The notes beneath the pieces were generated by a model that had not been told where the DNA came from, searched no databases, and worked only from the letters and a program-made list of their open reading frames with translations. A stretch of 64,000 nt of DNA from a gamma proteobacterium HTCC2207 (GTDB taxonomy: Bacteria; Pseudomonadota; Gammaproteobacteria; Pseudomonadales; Porticoccaceae), in contig CH672400.1 in NCBI GenBank assembly GCA_000153445.1, forward strand, positions 72,782 through 136,781. Reading direction: 5' to 3'. Shown here piece by piece: positions 62,033 through 64,000 of this stretch. The stretch's first letter is position 1; every line of letters starts with the position of its first letter. The translations under genes were made by a program, and so were the position numbers.

Positions 62033-63115
62033 ATGAAAGCTTCAATTCTCTCTAAGTTAGATCACCTCTCCGAACGCTATGAAGAAGTGGGCGCACTGCT
62101 CAGTGATGGCGATATTATCAGTGATCAAAATCGCTTTCGCACTCTCTCTAAAGAGTATTCGGAGCTTGAACTGCTGGTAAAAACCTATGGCAGTTACAAA
62201 GATGTGATGGAAAATATTGAAGAGGCCAAGCTGTTATTAAAGGACTCGGATACCGATATGCGCGATATGGCGCAGGAAGAAATGCGCAGCGGTGAAGAGC
62301 GGCGTCAAGTGCTTGAGCTGGAAATTCAAAAGCTGCTGTTACCAAAAGATCCGAAAGATTCGAAAAATGTCTTTCTTGAAATTCGCGCCGGAACCGGTGG
62401 TGACGAAGCGGCAATTTTTTCTGGCGACCTTTTTCGTATGTACAGTAAGTACGCTGAAACCAACCGCTGGAAGGTTGAGATTATCAGTGAAAATAGCGGC
62501 GACCATGGCGGCTATAAAGAAGTTATCGCACGGATTGTCGGTCAGGGTGTTTACTCAAAACTGAAATTTGAATCCGGCGCCCATCGAGTGCAGCGAGTGC
62601 CCGATACAGAATCTCAGGGTCGCGTGCACACGTCCGCCTGCACAGTTGCAATCATGGCTGAAGCCGATGAGCAGGACGCTATCGAGATCAACAAAGGCGA
62701 TCTGAGAGTGGATACTTTCCGCGCCTCGGGTTCTGGTGGTCAGCACGTCAACAAAACTGACTCCGCTATCCGTCTCACTCACTTGCCCAGTGGGCTGGTG
62801 GTCGAATGTCAGGATGAGCGCTCGCAGCATAAAAACCGTGCCAAAGCGATGTCGGTACTTCAGGCTCGCTTGACTGCTATGCAGGATGAAGCTGTTGCTA
62901 AAGAGCAGTCTGATCAGCGCAAAAATTTAGTTGGCAGTGGCGATCGCTCTGAGCGTATTCGCACTTATAACTTTCCCCAAGGGCGAGTTACTGACCACCG
63001 TATTAACCTTACTCTCTATAAGTTGGGTGAAGTAATGGAAGGTTCTCTAGACGACGTGCTCGGCCCTCTCGTTAATGAATTCCAAGCGGAGCAGCTCGCC
63101 AGTCTGTCCGAATAA
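62033..63115 (+). CDS. prfA: Peptide chain release factor 1
   Basis: 360-aa RF1 decoding UAA and UAG. The catalytic GGQ is in [15 protein letters not shown] (about residue 235); the codon-recognition region reads [16 protein letters not shown], where the PxT motif is [19 protein letters not shown] follows. The stop overlaps the prmC start (TAATG), which couples RF1 to its methylase. Confidence 0.97.
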   Translation: MKASILSKLDHLSERYEEVGALLSDGDIISDQNRFRTLSKEYSELELLVKTYGSYKDVMENIEEAKLLLKDSDTDMRDMAQEEMRSGEERRQVLELEIQKLLLPKDPKDSKNVFLEIRAGTGGDEAAIFSGDLFRMYSKYAETNRWKVEIISENSGDHGGYKEVIARIVGQGVYSKLKFESGAHRVQRVPDTESQGRVHTSACTVAIMAEADEQDAIEINKGDLRVDTFRASGSGGQHVNKTDSAIRLTHLPSGLVVECQDERSQHKNRAKAMSVLQARLTAMQDEAVAKEQSDQRKNLVGSGDRSERIRTYNFPQGRVTDHRINLTLYKLGEVMEGSLDDVLGPLVNEFQAEQLASLSE

Positions 63116-63948
63116 TGACCATTGCCGAACTTCTTCACTCTGCTACTGGGGCCAATCAGCTTGGCGACAGCCCCCAACTTGATTGCGAGCTATTGCTCTG
63201 CTTTGTGTTGGGGGTGGCGCCCAGTTATTTGAAAACCTGGCCCGAGCGACAGGTCAGCGGGGATCATTGGGCACAGTTCGATGCGTTATTGCAGCGTCGT
63301 ATAGCCGGCGAACCCGTTGCCTATTTAATCGGTTCTCAAGGGTTTTGGAGTCTCGACCTTGAGGTCTCTCCGGCAACGCTTATCCCGCGTCCGGAAACCG
63401 AGCTGTTGGTAGAGGTAGCGTTGGATTTAGCCCTCCCCGAGCAGGCCGCGGTGCTGGATTTGGGCACCGGTACCGGCGCCATAGCTCTGGCCTTGGCCTC
63501 TGAGCGCAATGGCTGGCAAATTTGCGCCGTAGATCTGCAGCAGAGTGCGGTGGATCTGGCTGAGCGCAATCGTCAGCGCTACCAACTCAATAATGTCAGG
63601 CTGTTTGCCAGTGATTGGTTTGCGGCTATCCCAGTTCAGCGCTTTGATTTAATTGTTAGCAACCCGCCCTATATTGAAGCCAATGACCCACATCTCACTC
63701 AGGGGGATGTGCGCTTTGAGCCTGCCTCGGCGTTAGTGTCTGGCGATGATGGTTTAGATGACTTACGTTTGGTCTGTAGCCAGAGCGTCGATTATTTGGC
63801 CGATGGTGGTTGGCTGTTGTTGGAGCATGGATTTGATCAGGGTGCGGCGGTGCGTGAGTTGCTAGAACGAGCTGGCTTTACATTGGTGGAGACCCGCTCG
63901 GACCTAAATGGTTGCGAACGAATAACCCTAGGTTGCTGCCACTTTTAA
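63115..63948 (+). CDS. prmC: Release factor glutamine methyltransferase
   Basis: 277-aa S-adenosylmethionine enzyme that methylates the Gln of the GGQ motif in release factors. The SAM motif is VLDLGTGTGAIALALA, and the Gln-binding NPPY is in IVSNPPYIEAND. PRPETELLVEVALD is also characteristic. Shares a base with the prfA stop. The coding end runs into a 14-bp tandem repeat. Confidence 0.96.
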   Translation: MTIAELLHSATGANQLGDSPQLDCELLLCFVLGVAPSYLKTWPERQVSGDHWAQFDALLQRRIAGEPVAYLIGSQGFWSLDLEVSPATLIPRPETELLVEVALDLALPEQAAVLDLGTGTGAIALALASERNGWQICAVDLQQSAVDLAERNRQRYQLNNVRLFASDWFAAIPVQRFDLIVSNPPYIEANDPHLTQGDVRFEPASALVSGDDGLDDLRLVCSQSVDYLADGGWLLLEHGFDQGAAVRELLERAGFTLVETRSDLNGCERITLGCCHF

Positions 63949-64000
63949 GGAGCTATTTATAACAGGCTATTGATAACAGGCTATTTTTAACCCGCTATTT
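63947..64000. repeat. 14-bp tandem repeat at prmC stop codon, to window end
   Basis: Units start at 63947, 63961, 63975 and 63989: AAGGAGCTATTTAT, AACAGGCTATTGAT, AACAGGCTATTTTT and AACCCGCTATTT, the last cut by the window edge. The first unit begins inside the prmC TAA (63946-63948). Confidence 0.9.

Overview
The window is a continuous stretch of a free-living, probably marine gammaproteobacterial chromosome. The best evidence is the right end. There a gammaproteobacterial housekeeping block (TPR lipoprotein, lolB, ispE, tRNA-Gln, prs, rplY, pth, ychF) lies divergent to hemA-prfA-prmC. An ilvC of the long E. coli type beside a divergent ilvY, a YheS-type ABC-F protein and an elongator tRNA-Met with encoded CCA point the same way. 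Assignment near the SAR92/Porticoccaceae/Cellvibrionales group is an inference from gene content only. No prophage, transposase, CRISPR array or rRNA was seen.

Layout. 0-2 kb: an ECF sigma factor and its ChrR-type zinc anti-sigma factor. 1.7-7.8 kb: an RND efflux pair and a MATE exporter. 7.9-11.8 kb: PepQ dipeptidase coupled to a one-domain asparaginase-like protein, a saccharopine dehydrogenase-like protein and a GST. 11.8-18.5 kb: a secreted M6 metalloprotease divergent to an ABC exporter, then yheS. 18.6-23 kb: bactofilin with an unassigned partner, an SDR, AzlCD and an acyl-CoA dehydrogenase. 23.3-28.8 kb, mostly minus strand: class II aldolase, PhnA-like protein, FAD oxidoreductase, a DUF2256 protein, a TauD-type dioxygenase, DoxX, a 31-residue membrane peptide and a radical SAM protein. 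29-39 kb: Hsp70-like protein, fused isobutyryl-CoA mutase IcmF, a TetR regulator, and a molybdenum hydroxylase set (2Fe-2S subunit, exported Mo subunit, XdhC, MocA-like). 39.4-51.8 kb: a FucP-like transporter, ilvC/ilvY, a duplicated-domain lipoprotein, DedA, a secreted MBL hydrolase, a BCCT transporter, and a sugar porter with a Gfo/Idh dehydrogenase and a PhyH-type dioxygenase. 52-64 kb: tRNA-Met and the housekeeping block.

Gene packing is tight. Five pairs share a TAATG stop/start (2871, 9276, 24113, 38595, 63115) and five an ATGA or GTGA overlap (854, 21430, 35339, 51116, 58651), so translational coupling is common. Several genes use TTG or GTG starts.

No clearly new multi-gene system was found. 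The points most worth a second look are: (1) ispE runs 22 nt into the tRNA-Gln gene on the same strand; (2) a 64-bp imperfect palindrome occurs twice almost identically in inverted orientation, with many half-copies in intergenic gaps; (3) short tandem duplications (10-20 bp units) sit on or beside stop codons of at least four genes; (4) a 31-codon membrane ORF has a perfect Shine-Dalgarno; (5) a lipoprotein has two diverged copies of an unrecognised domain; (6) a dedA gene appears to need a non-AUG/GUG/UUG start; (7) a molybdenum hydroxylase subunit carries a combined Tat/lipobox leader.
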